Shown in pieces: positions 1 through 7,059 of a DNA stretch of 18,489 nucleotides (position 1 is its first letter; every line of letters begins with the position of its first letter). The stretch spans positions 1 to 18,489 of the forward strand of contig CAZJWK010000051.1 in NCBI GenBank assembly GCA_964549595.1, written 5' to 3'. Below the pieces are notes generated by a model. That model made no database searches, was not told the DNA's origin, and saw nothing but the letters and a program-made list of their open reading frames with translations. The position numbers and the translations under genes are program-made. The stretch comes from CAZQQN01 sp964549595. Lineage in GTDB: Bacteria; Bacteroidota; Bacteroidia; CAILMK01; CAYYUA01.

Positions 1-374
1 AGCCAGTTTTTATTGGTTGGTTAATAACCAAAGCCAGAAAATCCGGGATTAATTTGTTTAGTGGATTACCCACTTAGACCAAGCATGAACAGAAGAAAAT
101 AATTTTTATTCATTGTTGACCCTAAACCGTACCCAATATGGGCCCTATACCAATATCGGAATGAAGCCAATTGGTTAGCCCCGCGTTTTTTCCGAGCTTT
201 GGCATCCGAAAAAAAAAGAAGGAAAATGCCCGTTTTCATACGGTGGCTTACCCTTTTCAGCACAGGTTTAAAGCTGAACCCGTATTTTGCCATGACTTTT
301 TCCTTGAATTGGTTAAAGCTGTTTTATTGAGATGCCTTATTAGTCTTCAATTCCTTTCATAACCGTTTAGTGGT
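1..374. other. Left-edge region without a convincing gene
   Basis: I see no supported gene here. Two short overlapping frames exist on opposite strands (about 66-293 minus and 171-362 plus). Neither has a recognisable domain, and both are rich in Lys, Phe and Arg as expected from A/T-rich noncoding DNA. A 7-bp perfect palindrome (TTGGTTA, one base, TAACCAA) lies at 17-31. A related GTTATTAACCAA string occurs near 15728, so a short dispersed repeat is possible. This may simply be intergenic DNA or a decayed gene upstream of the hydrolase. Confidence 0.4.
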
Positions 375-1235
375 ATGCAAACTTGTTTCAAATCACAAGC
401 CGGCAAGGATGCCATTTTAAGCCTTTATGACCAAAAGCTGAATGCCTTAAATATCGAATACCAAACCCGGATGGTATCCACCAGTTTCGGGGAAACCCAT
501 TTAATTACCACTGGGGATCCTGCTAATCCACCCTTGGTTTTGGTTCACGGCTCTAATGGTTGCGCGCCTATCGCCCTGGAAACTTATCCTCATTTAATGG
601 AAAAATACCGGGTCTTTGCCGTAGATTTACCAGCCCAGCCCAATAAAAGTGAGGGGACCCGTTTAAGCATGAATGATCTTTCTTACGGGTATTGGATGAT
701 TGAGTTGATGGAACAATTACGTATTAGTAACGTGACCATGGCAGGTTTTTCCTTTGGTGGATTGGTAATCCTCAAGACCTTGCTGACCAATGAGGCATTT
801 GTCAAGGAAGCCTTTCTGGCATCCCCGGCCTACATTATCAATGGCAATCCCCTGTCGGCCTTTTGGAAAATTTTTATTCCCCTGAAAACGTATCAAAAAA
901 CAAAAGACCCAAAACAGGTTGAAAAGTTTTTAAAAGCACTCTTTACCGAAAGAGATCCCTTTGCCATTGAATACCTGTCCTGGGTTTTTTTACACTTTGA
1001 CATGGATTTTAATCCAATACCCGTTATATCAAAATCAGAAGCCGCAAGCATCCAGACCCCATTAACCATCATTGGTGCCAGGAAAGATATTTTATTTCCC
1101 GGCAAAAAGATGATCAAAAAGGCGCGAAAGGAATTTCCGGCTTTGCGAAGAGCCATCTTGCTGGAGGAATCCAGGCATGTCCAGAACAGGGCTGCCAACA
1201 ATCAGATCGAGGAATTAATCATGAACAGTGACTGA
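375..1235 (+). CDS. Alpha/beta-hydrolase fold protein
   Basis: This 286-aa protein is probably a cytosolic serine hydrolase of the alpha/beta-hydrolase superfamily; its substrate cannot be told from sequence. An oxyanion-loop motif LVLVHGSNG is at residues ~54-62. The nucleophile elbow is GFSFGG with Ser126. A probable acid is Asp238 in GARKDILFP, and the final catalytic His is H268 in ESRHV. Order and spacing match the usual Ser-Asp-His triad, and 286 aa is a normal family length. There is no signal peptide. The ATG at 375 is the first start ahead of the conserved region. The gene stands alone: about 250 bases separate it from the sigma-factor gene downstream. Lipases, esterases, haloperoxidase-like and C-C bond hydrolases all share this fold. 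Confidence 0.85.
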   Translation: MQTCFKSQAGKDAILSLYDQKLNALNIEYQTRMVSTSFGETHLITTGDPANPPLVLVHGSNGCAPIALETYPHLMEKYRVFAVDLPAQPNKSEGTRLSMNDLSYGYWMIELMEQLRISNVTMAGFSFGGLVILKTLLTNEAFVKEAFLASPAYIINGNPLSAFWKIFIPLKTYQKTKDPKQVEKFLKALFTERDPFAIEYLSWVFLHFDMDFNPIPVISKSEAASIQTPLTIIGARKDILFPGKKMIKKARKEFPALRRAILLEESRHVQNRAANNQIEELIMNSD

Positions 1236-1456
1236 AAACAATGAACCGAGGAAGCCCCGAAAAATTCCAATAAACACCAAACGTAAAATTATTGAGAAAC
1301 TTCATTTGAGCTGTATTCTAAGATTCCTTTGTCATCTTCATAAATCTCATTACCGTTTCTCACTTTGCTTATCACTATAAGCCTTCAGCAAAAAGTTTAA
1401 TTCATCAAAGCCAAAAAATTTCATTTGGTTTGTCATATTTTAGCCAATTATGTAAC

Positions 1457-1465
1457 AAAGGAGGG
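1457..1465 (+). promoter_or_regulatory. Purine-rich Shine-Dalgarno-like sequence
   Basis: AAAGGAGGG is an unusually strong anti-16S match for a genome whose other starts mostly lack one. It sits 21 nt before the TTG assigned to the sigma-factor gene. An in-frame ATC at 1475 would be at a more typical 9-nt spacing, but ATC starts are very rare. It may be fortuitous, or it may mean the start is not quite where assigned. Confidence 0.35.
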
Positions 1466-1486
1466 TAAAATCCAATCCATTTAACC

Positions 1487-2005
1487 TTGACTGTTACCAA
1501 ACATCAACAATTTCTTGATCTTCTGGAAACCTACAAAAACCGGATTTTTCGTATTTGTGGAGCTTATGCAAGCACCAGCCATGACCAGGAAGACCTATTC
1601 CAGGAGGTTGTGGTTAACCTCTGGCAATCCCTGGACTCCTTTCAGGGCCATTCGCAAATCTATACCTGGATTTACCGGGTCACCATTAACATCTGTATGC
1701 GTAACCAATACCGAAAAAAAAGAACGCAAGAAAGGCAAGTCAGATTAAACAGCGTTCATTTCGTCAAACCGGATATGGATGACATGCAGGTCAGGGTAGA
1801 AGAACGGCAACAAATTGATACCCTATACCAGTGTATTCATCAACTTCAAAAAACCGATAAATCCATCATACTGCTTTTCCTGGAAGAATTGCCTTACCGG
1901 GAAATTGCTGAGATTATCGGCATTTCAGAAAACCATGTAGCAGTCAAGGTGAAGAGGATCAAGGCAAAACTCTATGAATGCTTAAAACAACAAGGCTATG
2001 ATTGA
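1487..2005 (+). CDS. RNA polymerase sigma factor, ECF (sigma-70) family
   Basis: This 172-aa ECF-type sigma factor would direct RNA polymerase to a small regulon. Region 2 spans residues ~10-80, with the DQEDLFQEVVVNLW core-binding helix at 33-46 and the WIYRVTINIC segment at 61-70. Region 4 spans ~108-165, with a helix-turn-helix in LPYREIAEIIGISENHVAVKVKR. No region 1 or 3 is present, as expected for ECF. The start is TTG at 1487: there is an in-frame stop at 1466 and no in-frame ATG before region 2. A strong AAAGGAGGG at 1457-1465 lies 21 nt upstream of the TTG, further than usual. The gene overlaps the next one by 8 bp, which suggests translational coupling to a probable anti-sigma partner. 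Confidence 0.9.
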   Translation: MTVTKHQQFLDLLETYKNRIFRICGAYASTSHDQEDLFQEVVVNLWQSLDSFQGHSQIYTWIYRVTINICMRNQYRKKRTQERQVRLNSVHFVKPDMDDMQVRVEERQQIDTLYQCIHQLQKTDKSIILLFLEELPYREIAEIIGISENHVAVKVKRIKAKLYECLKQQGYD

Positions 2006-2597
2006 CGAAGAATTGCAAAGAATCTGGCAAAAGGCTCCGCAAGAGGAGCAGATAAGATTCGAGCATTCCCGGTTGTTGCTTGAGCTTAAGCAAAAGCTAT
2101 CCGGTTTAGATAAGCAGGTAAAACGGCGAAATATTCGTGAGGGCTTCATAATTTTCCTGGTTTTTGTAACCTTTGGCTACTATTTTTACGTAACGCCGTT
2201 GGTATGGATTAAGATCGGCAGCCTGTATTTCATCGGCTATGGCTTTTACGTAGCTTTTATGCTTTTCAAAACCAGGCGCCGGAAACCCTTTTCCCACGTG
2301 TACCAAACCCTTAACGATTACCTTCATAATTACCGTCTTTACCTTGAACAAGAAAAAGCTTTACTGGATAACATCCATACCTGGTATATTTTGCCCTTAA
2401 CCCCGGGTATTATCCTTTTCCTGAGCAGCGGGACTTATGACCTGCAAAACGCTTTATTACTCCTTGGGGGCTTCCTGATCATTGGGATTACCATTTTTTA
2501 CCTCAACAAAAGGGCTGCCGAAAGAGAGATCCGCCCCGTATTAGAATCTATAGAGGATGCCCTGGCGTCTTTGGAAAAAGAAGGGGAAAAAACCTAA
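1998..2597 (+). CDS. Four-helix membrane protein, probable anti-sigma partner
   Basis: This 199-aa protein has a soluble, charged N-terminus (residues 1-48, beginning MIDEELQRIWQ), then hydrophobic segments at ~49-65 and ~70-90. A polar helical stretch follows at ~95-128, then two more membrane segments at ~130-145 and ~153-169, and a charged C-terminal tail. Its ATG overlaps the end of the sigma-factor gene by 8 bp, the classic arrangement of an ECF sigma factor and its membrane-bound regulator. The opening motif (ELQRIWQ) resembles short proteins often found after ECF sigma genes in Bacteroidota. No zinc-binding anti-sigma motif (HxxxCxxC) is present, so the anti-sigma role rests on context and topology. 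Confidence 0.7.
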   Translation: MIDEELQRIWQKAPQEEQIRFEHSRLLLELKQKLSGLDKQVKRRNIREGFIIFLVFVTFGYYFYVTPLVWIKIGSLYFIGYGFYVAFMLFKTRRRKPFSHVYQTLNDYLHNYRLYLEQEKALLDNIHTWYILPLTPGIILFLSSGTYDLQNALLLLGGFLIIGITIFYLNKRAAEREIRPVLESIEDALASLEKEGEKT

Positions 2598-2673
2598 TAG
2601 GCCGGCAAAACAGTTTCAGGTTAAAAATATCGGCATTTTTTGCCTATAAATTTCATATTATCAAACAAAACTT

Positions 2674-2681
2674 TAACTTTG
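2674..2681 (+). promoter_or_regulatory. Possible Bacteroidota -7 element (TAnnTTTG)
   Basis: TAACTTTG matches the TAnnTTTG -7 consensus of Bacteroidota housekeeping promoters. A second match, TAATTTTG, lies at 2695-2702. No TTG -33 element is found at the usual 17-23 bp spacing, so this is weak. If the first one is used, the transcript would start just upstream of the TTG at 2700 preferred for the next gene. Confidence 0.25.
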
Positions 2682-2699
2682 TTAAAAACAATTTTAATT

Positions 2700-3017
2700 T
2701 TGTCAAAGGATAAATTAAAAAAATTTCCCAAGCATTGCCCCAGTTGTGGGGGATTGCTACAAGTAAAACAAATGCATTGCAACCAATGTGAAACGGAAGT
2801 AAACGGGGCATTTAAGCTGCCTTTCCTATCACGGCTAACAGAGGAGGAGCAGGAATTTATCAAAAACTTTGTCAAATACAGCGGGAGTTTAAAGGCCATG
2901 GCTAAACAAATGAACCTGAGCTACCCCACAGTCCGCAATTACTTAAATGACCTTATCGAAAAGATCACGAACCTTGAAACCCAAAACCAGGATGCAAAAG
3001 AAAACCCTGACCCTTAA
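2700..3017 (+). CDS. DUF2089-family zinc-ribbon/HTH regulator
   Basis: A small DUF2089 protein of 105 aa from the preferred TTG at 2700; an in-frame TTG at 2640 would give 125 aa. A zinc ribbon is formed by Cys13, Cys16, Cys27 and Cys30 (CPSCGG...HCNQCE). Then comes the family signature GAFKLPFLSRLTEEE, and a helix-turn-helix at about residues 62-89 (GSLKAMAKQMNLSYPTVRNYL). This order is diagnostic for the family, which is thought to be a DNA-binding regulator. I prefer the later start because DUF2089 proteins normally open only a few residues before the first Cys, and the upstream part is low-complexity T/A-rich. The gene overlaps the next by 26 bp, so it probably regulates or acts with that membrane protein. 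Confidence 0.85.
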   Translation: MSKDKLKKFPKHCPSCGGLLQVKQMHCNQCETEVNGAFKLPFLSRLTEEEQEFIKNFVKYSGSLKAMAKQMNLSYPTVRNYLNDLIEKITNLETQNQDAKENPDP

Positions 3018-3603
3018 GGATTGGCTTTTTAAGCCTTTTAATTATTTAGCCGGCAGTCGGTCTCTAATTTTGGGCATCACCATTTTGCTTCTGACAGCCA
3101 TTACCGGTTATTTCGGTGGAATACGCTTTGACGGGGTGTTGGACGCCCATCTGGCTGAAAGCCCTATCCGTTTGCACTTGCTGGATCAAGCCATCAATTG
3201 GCTAACCATGAGTATTATTTTACTACTGGCCGGTTGGTTCTTGAATCCTGGTTTTCGGATTATAGACCTTTTGGGGACACAAGCAATGGCCAGGAGCCCG
3301 ATGCTTTTAGTGGGCTTGTTTACCATTTTAACGCCTATTGCTAATACCAATGACAAATTAATGGGTTTTGTCCGGTACAAACTTTTCAATGAAGGAGAAC
3401 CCGTCACCTTTCCCATAGGCGACCTGTCGCTGCTAATAGGTTTTGCCATTATATCCCTGATATGCCTGGTCTGGATGGTTTACCTGATGTACCATGCCTT
3501 TTCCACGGTTAGCCACGTCAAAGGAGCTAAAGCCATTACAGCATTCATCATTGCGGTCATTTTAGCGGAAGCCTTAAGTAAATTTACCCTGTTCCTGATT
3601 TAA
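2992..3603 (+). CDS. Yip1-like multi-pass membrane protein
   Basis: A 203-aa polytopic membrane protein with about five hydrophobic segments at ~23-43, 69-84, 102-117, 145-170 and 181-203. It starts at ATG 2992, preceded by CCAGG. An earlier ATG at 2947 would push the overlap with the DUF2089 gene to 71 bp and add a polar Lys/Arg-rich lead, so it is less likely. Five membrane spans, the DWLFKPFNYL lead-in and pairing with a DUF2089 gene fit bacterial Yip1-family proteins, whose biochemical function is unknown. The family name is moderately sure; the topology is clear. The serine hydrolase gene begins 24 bp downstream and could be co-transcribed. Confidence 0.65.
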   Translation: MQKKTLTLKDWLFKPFNYLAGSRSLILGITILLLTAITGYFGGIRFDGVLDAHLAESPIRLHLLDQAINWLTMSIILLLAGWFLNPGFRIIDLLGTQAMARSPMLLVGLFTILTPIANTNDKLMGFVRYKLFNEGEPVTFPIGDLSLLIGFAIISLICLVWMVYLMYHAFSTVSHVKGAKAITAFIIAVILAEALSKFTLFLI

Positions 3604-3627
3604 ACAAATCAATAAAATAACCCAATC

Positions 3628-5022
3628 ATGCGATTCATTTTAATCCTTGTTTTAACGAGTATTGCCTGCCTAACAACTTGCCAAAGCCAAAATCCTAATA
3701 ACCAATATAAAGCGATATCCGATCACTACCCCAAGCTCGACACCCTTTTCCGGAAACTCGTAAAGCACGATAAAATGCATGGCGCTGTAGCCGTTTCCAA
3801 AAACGGTGAACTGAAACACTATAAAGCCTATGGCAATGCCAGGATGGGGCCGGATGATTCTGTAAAAGCCTCTGCGAAAACAAGGTATCCCATTGGCTCA
3901 ATCACTAAAACTTTTACCGCCACCCTTGCATTACAACTTATCGAAGAGGGGAAGCTTTCTTTGGATACTAAGCTTGCTCAATTTTACCCAAACCTACCCA
4001 ATGCCGATTCCATAACAATAGAGCAAATGCTCCGTCACCAAAGCGGACTTTATAATTACACCGATTCCAACTGGATGAAATGGCGTGATCAAGCACGTTC
4101 GAAAGCAAAAATGATTAAGTACATAAAAAAACATGAGCCCCGATTTAGCCCGGGGGATTCCTTCCAATACTCCAATACCAATTACCTCTTAATGGGCTAC
4201 ATCATTGAGGACCTCACCGGTAAAACCTATAGAAAGGTCCTGAAAAAACGCATCACTGAACCCCTTGGTTTAGCAAACACCTATTTTCCGGAGGATAAAA
4301 TCCATAGGCGGGAGGCCCGGTCCTACCGATGGGAAAATCAAAACTGGGATACCACAAGAAAGACAAATCCTCAAATGTACCACGCTGCCGGTGCTTTATT
4401 TTCCACTGCCTCTGATTTGGTGTCCTTTTACCGAAACTTATTCCAGGGTAACCTATTGGATTCCCAATCATTGAAGCAAATGACCAAAACGACAAAAAGC
4501 CTTGGCCCCAAAAATGGTTATGGATTGGGAATTTTCAGTATACCTTTCGGCAGTAAGACCGCTTACGGACATAACGGTGGAGGTATTGAAGGGTTTCAGG
4601 CTCAGGCAGCTTACTTCCCGGAAGACAGTATAGGGATAGCCATCACCAGCAATGCCCTGAATTACCCTTTCAATCAAATCTCGATAGGGTTATTGAGTAT
4701 CATTTTTGACAGGGATTACGAAATGCCAAGTTTTGATCAAAAAGCGGTTGCTTTAAGTGATGATCGACTGAAAGCATTCACCGGCTTTTACACGTGTGAA
4801 GAACATCCCCTTGACATAACGTTGCGTTACAAAAAAGGGGATTTAATGGCACAGGCCACCGGGCAACCAGCATTTCCATTAACACCGATCAGCGATACAG
4901 CTTTCAAATATGACAGGGCGGGGCTCGAAATCCGCTTCAAGCCAGCCCGGAACGATACCTTTGAAGCTTTCTATTTGCTGCAAAACGGGAAGTTTTTGTT
5001 CAAGCGGAAAGCAAAAGAATGA
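3628..5022 (+). CDS. Serine hydrolase, class C beta-lactamase-like, exported
   Basis: A 464-aa penicillin-binding-protein/class C beta-lactamase superfamily enzyme. The three hallmark motifs are present in order: SxxK as S91-I-T-K94 in PIGSITKTF, YxN as Y181-S-N183 in FQYSNTNYL, and a KTG-equivalent H315-N-G in YGHNGGG. Residues ~40-360 make the catalytic domain. Residues ~370-464 form a short C-terminal domain of the kind seen in many Bacteroidota members (TGFYTCEEHPLDITL). The first ~18 residues are a signal sequence with Cys14 and Cys18 as possible lipidation sites; LTTC is an imperfect lipobox. Such proteins are often peptidases or esterases acting on D-amino-acid or ester substrates, so antibiotic resistance should not be assumed. 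The ATG at 3628 is 24 bp after the Yip1-like gene. Confidence 0.85.
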   Translation: MRFILILVLTSIACLTTCQSQNPNNQYKAISDHYPKLDTLFRKLVKHDKMHGAVAVSKNGELKHYKAYGNARMGPDDSVKASAKTRYPIGSITKTFTATLALQLIEEGKLSLDTKLAQFYPNLPNADSITIEQMLRHQSGLYNYTDSNWMKWRDQARSKAKMIKYIKKHEPRFSPGDSFQYSNTNYLLMGYIIEDLTGKTYRKVLKKRITEPLGLANTYFPEDKIHRREARSYRWENQNWDTTRKTNPQMYHAAGALFSTASDLVSFYRNLFQGNLLDSQSLKQMTKTTKSLGPKNGYGLGIFSIPFGSKTAYGHNGGGIEGFQAQAAYFPEDSIGIAITSNALNYPFNQISIGLLSIIFDRDYEMPSFDQKAVALSDDRLKAFTGFYTCEEHPLDITLRYKKGDLMAQATGQPAFPLTPISDTAFKYDRAGLEIRFKPARNDTFEAFYLLQNGKFLFKRKAKE

Positions 5023-5153
5023 TAAACCGTGAAAGTAGCCATTGTTCAGGCGCCTTCAAGATAGAACAGAAAAGTTTATGGCGGTAATTACCCGATTTCA
5101 AGCACAAAAAGCCATCCATTGCTGTTATCATGGCTAAGTCATTGGTTCCCTTT

Positions 5154-6185
5154 ATGAAAAAAGTACTGATCGGAAGTTTGCTACTTGTCGCAGTTTTAAG
5201 TTTAACCGGGTGGTATGCTTTTACTTCCGGTCCTTTTAAAAAAGAAAATGCTTCGCAAAAAATAGAAGGTGTATGCTTTGTGGCTCCCCAGGAAAAAATG
5301 AGTGAAAATCCTTTTGGGCCTTTAAAAGCACTGGGGGCCAATCATATAGCCGTAATCCCCTATGCTTTTTCCCGCCAAGGTGAACCGGCTGTCCGTTACG
5401 ACTATCAGCATCAATGGTGGGGCGAAACCTACAAAGGGGCCAAAAAGACCATTGCCTATGCCCGGGAAAAGCAACTGAAAGTGATGCTTAAACCCCATGT
5501 TTGGGTAAGTGGCAAAGGTTGGCCCGGGGATTTTGCGTTATCCGGTGAAAAAGCATGGCAGCAATGGGAATCGGACTACAAGGAGTACATCCTGCAATTT
5601 GCCCGGTTGGCGGAAAAGAAAAATGTCGCCTTGTTTTGTGTTGGTACGGAATACAAGCAAGCGGCCAAGCAGCGTCCCCAATTCTGGGAAGCATTGATTC
5701 AGGATGTCAGAAAAATTTATGATGGCAAGGTTACTTATCAAGCAAACTGGGACAACTTTCAGAACATTGAATTCTGGGATAAGCTTGACTTAATCAGTAT
5801 CAGTGGGTATTTTCCCCTTAAAAAAGAGCAGTTCGAAGAAGAATCCGCCATTCTCAAAGCCTGGGATCAGCACTTGGCTGATATTAAAAGCGTACATCAA
5901 AAATTTGACAAACCGGTCATGTTTGGCGAATATGGCTATTGCAGTATGGATAACGCCCTGGCAAAACCCTGGGAAGGCGTAAGGAAAAAAGACGAGCCTG
6001 TAAACTTAACCGTACAGAAGCAAGCCTACCAAGCCCTATACCGCAAGTTCTGGCACAAGGACTGGTTTAAGGGTGGCTTCCTTTGGAAATGGTACAAAGA
6101 CCATGAAAAAGCGGGTGGGAAGAATGATAAGGCCTATACCCCTCAGAATAAGCCTGCGGAAAAAGTGATAAAAAAGTGGTACTGA
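5154..6185 (+). CDS. Glycoside hydrolase, GH113-like TIM-barrel
   Basis: A 343-aa protein from the preferred ATG at 5154 (MKKVLIGSLLL, a clean signal peptide or anchor); an ATG at 5130 would add eight residues. After the hydrophobic start comes a (beta/alpha)8 domain. ALGANHIAVIPYAFSR begins the barrel and KVMLKPHVWVSG follows. The acid/base Glu166 lies in CVGTEYKQ. DLISISGYFPL follows, the nucleophile Glu259 lies in MFGEYGYCS, and the end is FKGGFLWKWY. Glu residues after strands 4 and 7 and these surrounding motifs are typical of GH113 (clan GH-A), known for beta-mannanase activity; substrate here is not provable. It probably acts in the periplasm or at the membrane. It lies ~130 bp after the serine hydrolase gene. 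Confidence 0.8.
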   Translation: MKKVLIGSLLLVAVLSLTGWYAFTSGPFKKENASQKIEGVCFVAPQEKMSENPFGPLKALGANHIAVIPYAFSRQGEPAVRYDYQHQWWGETYKGAKKTIAYAREKQLKVMLKPHVWVSGKGWPGDFALSGEKAWQQWESDYKEYILQFARLAEKKNVALFCVGTEYKQAAKQRPQFWEALIQDVRKIYDGKVTYQANWDNFQNIEFWDKLDLISISGYFPLKKEQFEEESAILKAWDQHLADIKSVHQKFDKPVMFGEYGYCSMDNALAKPWEGVRKKDEPVNLTVQKQAYQALYRKFWHKDWFKGGFLWKWYKDHEKAGGKNDKAYTPQNKPAEKVIKKWY

Positions 6186-6212
6186 GCCAAAACGGGTAAG
6201 CTCCAAGGTTGA

Positions 6213-6222
6213 TGTTATATGC
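6213..6222 (+). repeat. Left inverted repeat of PH-gene cassette
   Basis: TGTTATATGC at this position is the exact reverse complement of GCATATAACA at 6799-6808. A GCCGGC follows at 6225-6230 and another ends at 6800, so the two boundaries mirror each other. Together they bracket exactly one gene. Confidence 0.6.
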
Positions 6223-6243
6223 AAGCCGGCAAAAAAAACTTAA

Positions 6244-6768
6244 ATGGAAACTACAAAATTTAAAGCTTCGATGGACACTTTAGCAATAATCATGACTTTC
6301 GGTGTTGTGATTTTATTTGTTGCAATTGGACAAAACAGTGTCAGAACCCTGTTGAAATTCGAGAACATTGACTTCACCACCATTCTTATCCATTCAGGAA
6401 TTCTTTTATTGTTAGTTGCAATCTTACTTGGAAGTTACTTATACAGTCCACAGCAATATCAAATACGGAACGGACAACTTGTTGTCAAACGACCAATCGG
6501 AAGTAAGACAATGGCCCTGAATGACATAACTGAAATAAGAAAAATCAAAAAAGGTGAAATGTCCGGAACAATTAGGACCTTCGGTGTTGGTGGGCTATTT
6601 GGTTATTACGGAAAATTCCACAATTCGACTTTTGGGCACATGACTTACTATGTCACCCAAAGAAAAAATATGATCTTATTAAAGACGAAAGCTGAAAAGA
6701 AAATAATAATATCACCGGACAACATTAATTTGGCCGACAGCCTTGAAAAATTCAAAAGTACTGAATGA
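6244..6768 (+). CDS. Small membrane protein with bacterial PH-like domain
   Basis: A 174-aa protein with two hydrophobic helices at ~13-29 and ~47-67, then a cytosolic beta-rich domain at ~70-170. The domain carries NGQLVVKRPIG, a conserved RTFGVGGLFGYYGKF loop at 111-125, TYYVTQRKNMILLKT and a terminal KIIISPDN. That layout is seen in PH-domain-like (bacterial PH) membrane proteins of Bacteroidota; function unknown. By eye the gene is more A/T-rich than its neighbours. It is the only gene between the inverted repeats at 6213 and 6808, which suggests it arrived as a cassette or transposable unit. Start ATG 6244 follows a run of eight A's. Confidence 0.7.
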   Translation: METTKFKASMDTLAIIMTFGVVILFVAIGQNSVRTLLKFENIDFTTILIHSGILLLLVAILLGSYLYSPQQYQIRNGQLVVKRPIGSKTMALNDITEIRKIKKGEMSGTIRTFGVGGLFGYYGKFHNSTFGHMTYYVTQRKNMILLKTKAEKKIIISPDNINLADSLEKFKSTE

Positions 6769-6798
6769 TTAAGGCGACAATGACAAAAAAGCAGGCCG

Positions 6799-6808
6799 GC
6801 ATATAACA
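6799..6808 (+). repeat. Right inverted repeat of PH-gene cassette
   Basis: GCATATAACA, directly after GCCGG, mirrors the left end at 6213-6222. The unit 6213-6808 is ~596 bp with 10-bp perfect ends. The GTTAT...ATAAC core is reminiscent of integron attC core sites but does not match the strict GTTRRRY consensus. Confidence 0.6.
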
Positions 6809-7059
6809 GTGCAAAAAATATTGGGCTGAAAAGGATTCAGAGAAATTCATGTCCTCAAAAAGTTAATACAAGGGGACGTTTAGCGTTCCCCAAGCCCTAC
6901 ATTTTTTATGCGAGAACCGATGGGTTATACCCATTTATCCCCATCCGGAAAGGATCCTGAAAAAGCCATCTCAGCATTTAAGTTGCCTAAAATATCTTTT
7001 TTCGTTATCTTCATGCCTTTAAACGCTTTTTACCAATAACGTTTTAAACCATCAAAATT
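6809..7059. other. Intergenic region with two short hairpins
   Basis: No coding signal is seen. A hairpin at 6872-6891 pairs GGGGACG with CGTTCCCC (one bulged base, five-base loop). A perfect hairpin at 6920-6934 pairs ATGGGT with ACCCAT around TAT. A T-run (6902-6907) follows the first hairpin after ~10 bases, so it could be a weak terminator for the PH gene, although the run is not directly attached. Confidence 0.35.

Noticed and set aside
66..293. Minus-strand open frame of 75 codons near the left edge
   Set aside because: No domain, Lys/Arg/Phe-rich, overlaps an equally unconvincing + frame, and no start signal; treated as noncoding.
2640..2699. N-terminal extension of the DUF2089 protein from TTG 2640
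   Set aside because: The extension is low-complexity, contains promoter-like TAnnTTTG motifs, and is not typical for the family; TTG 2700 preferred.
3628..5022. Antibiotic-resistance beta-lactamase
   Set aside because: The motifs define the broad serine beta-lactamase-like superfamily, most members of which are peptidases or esterases; no resistance context is seen.
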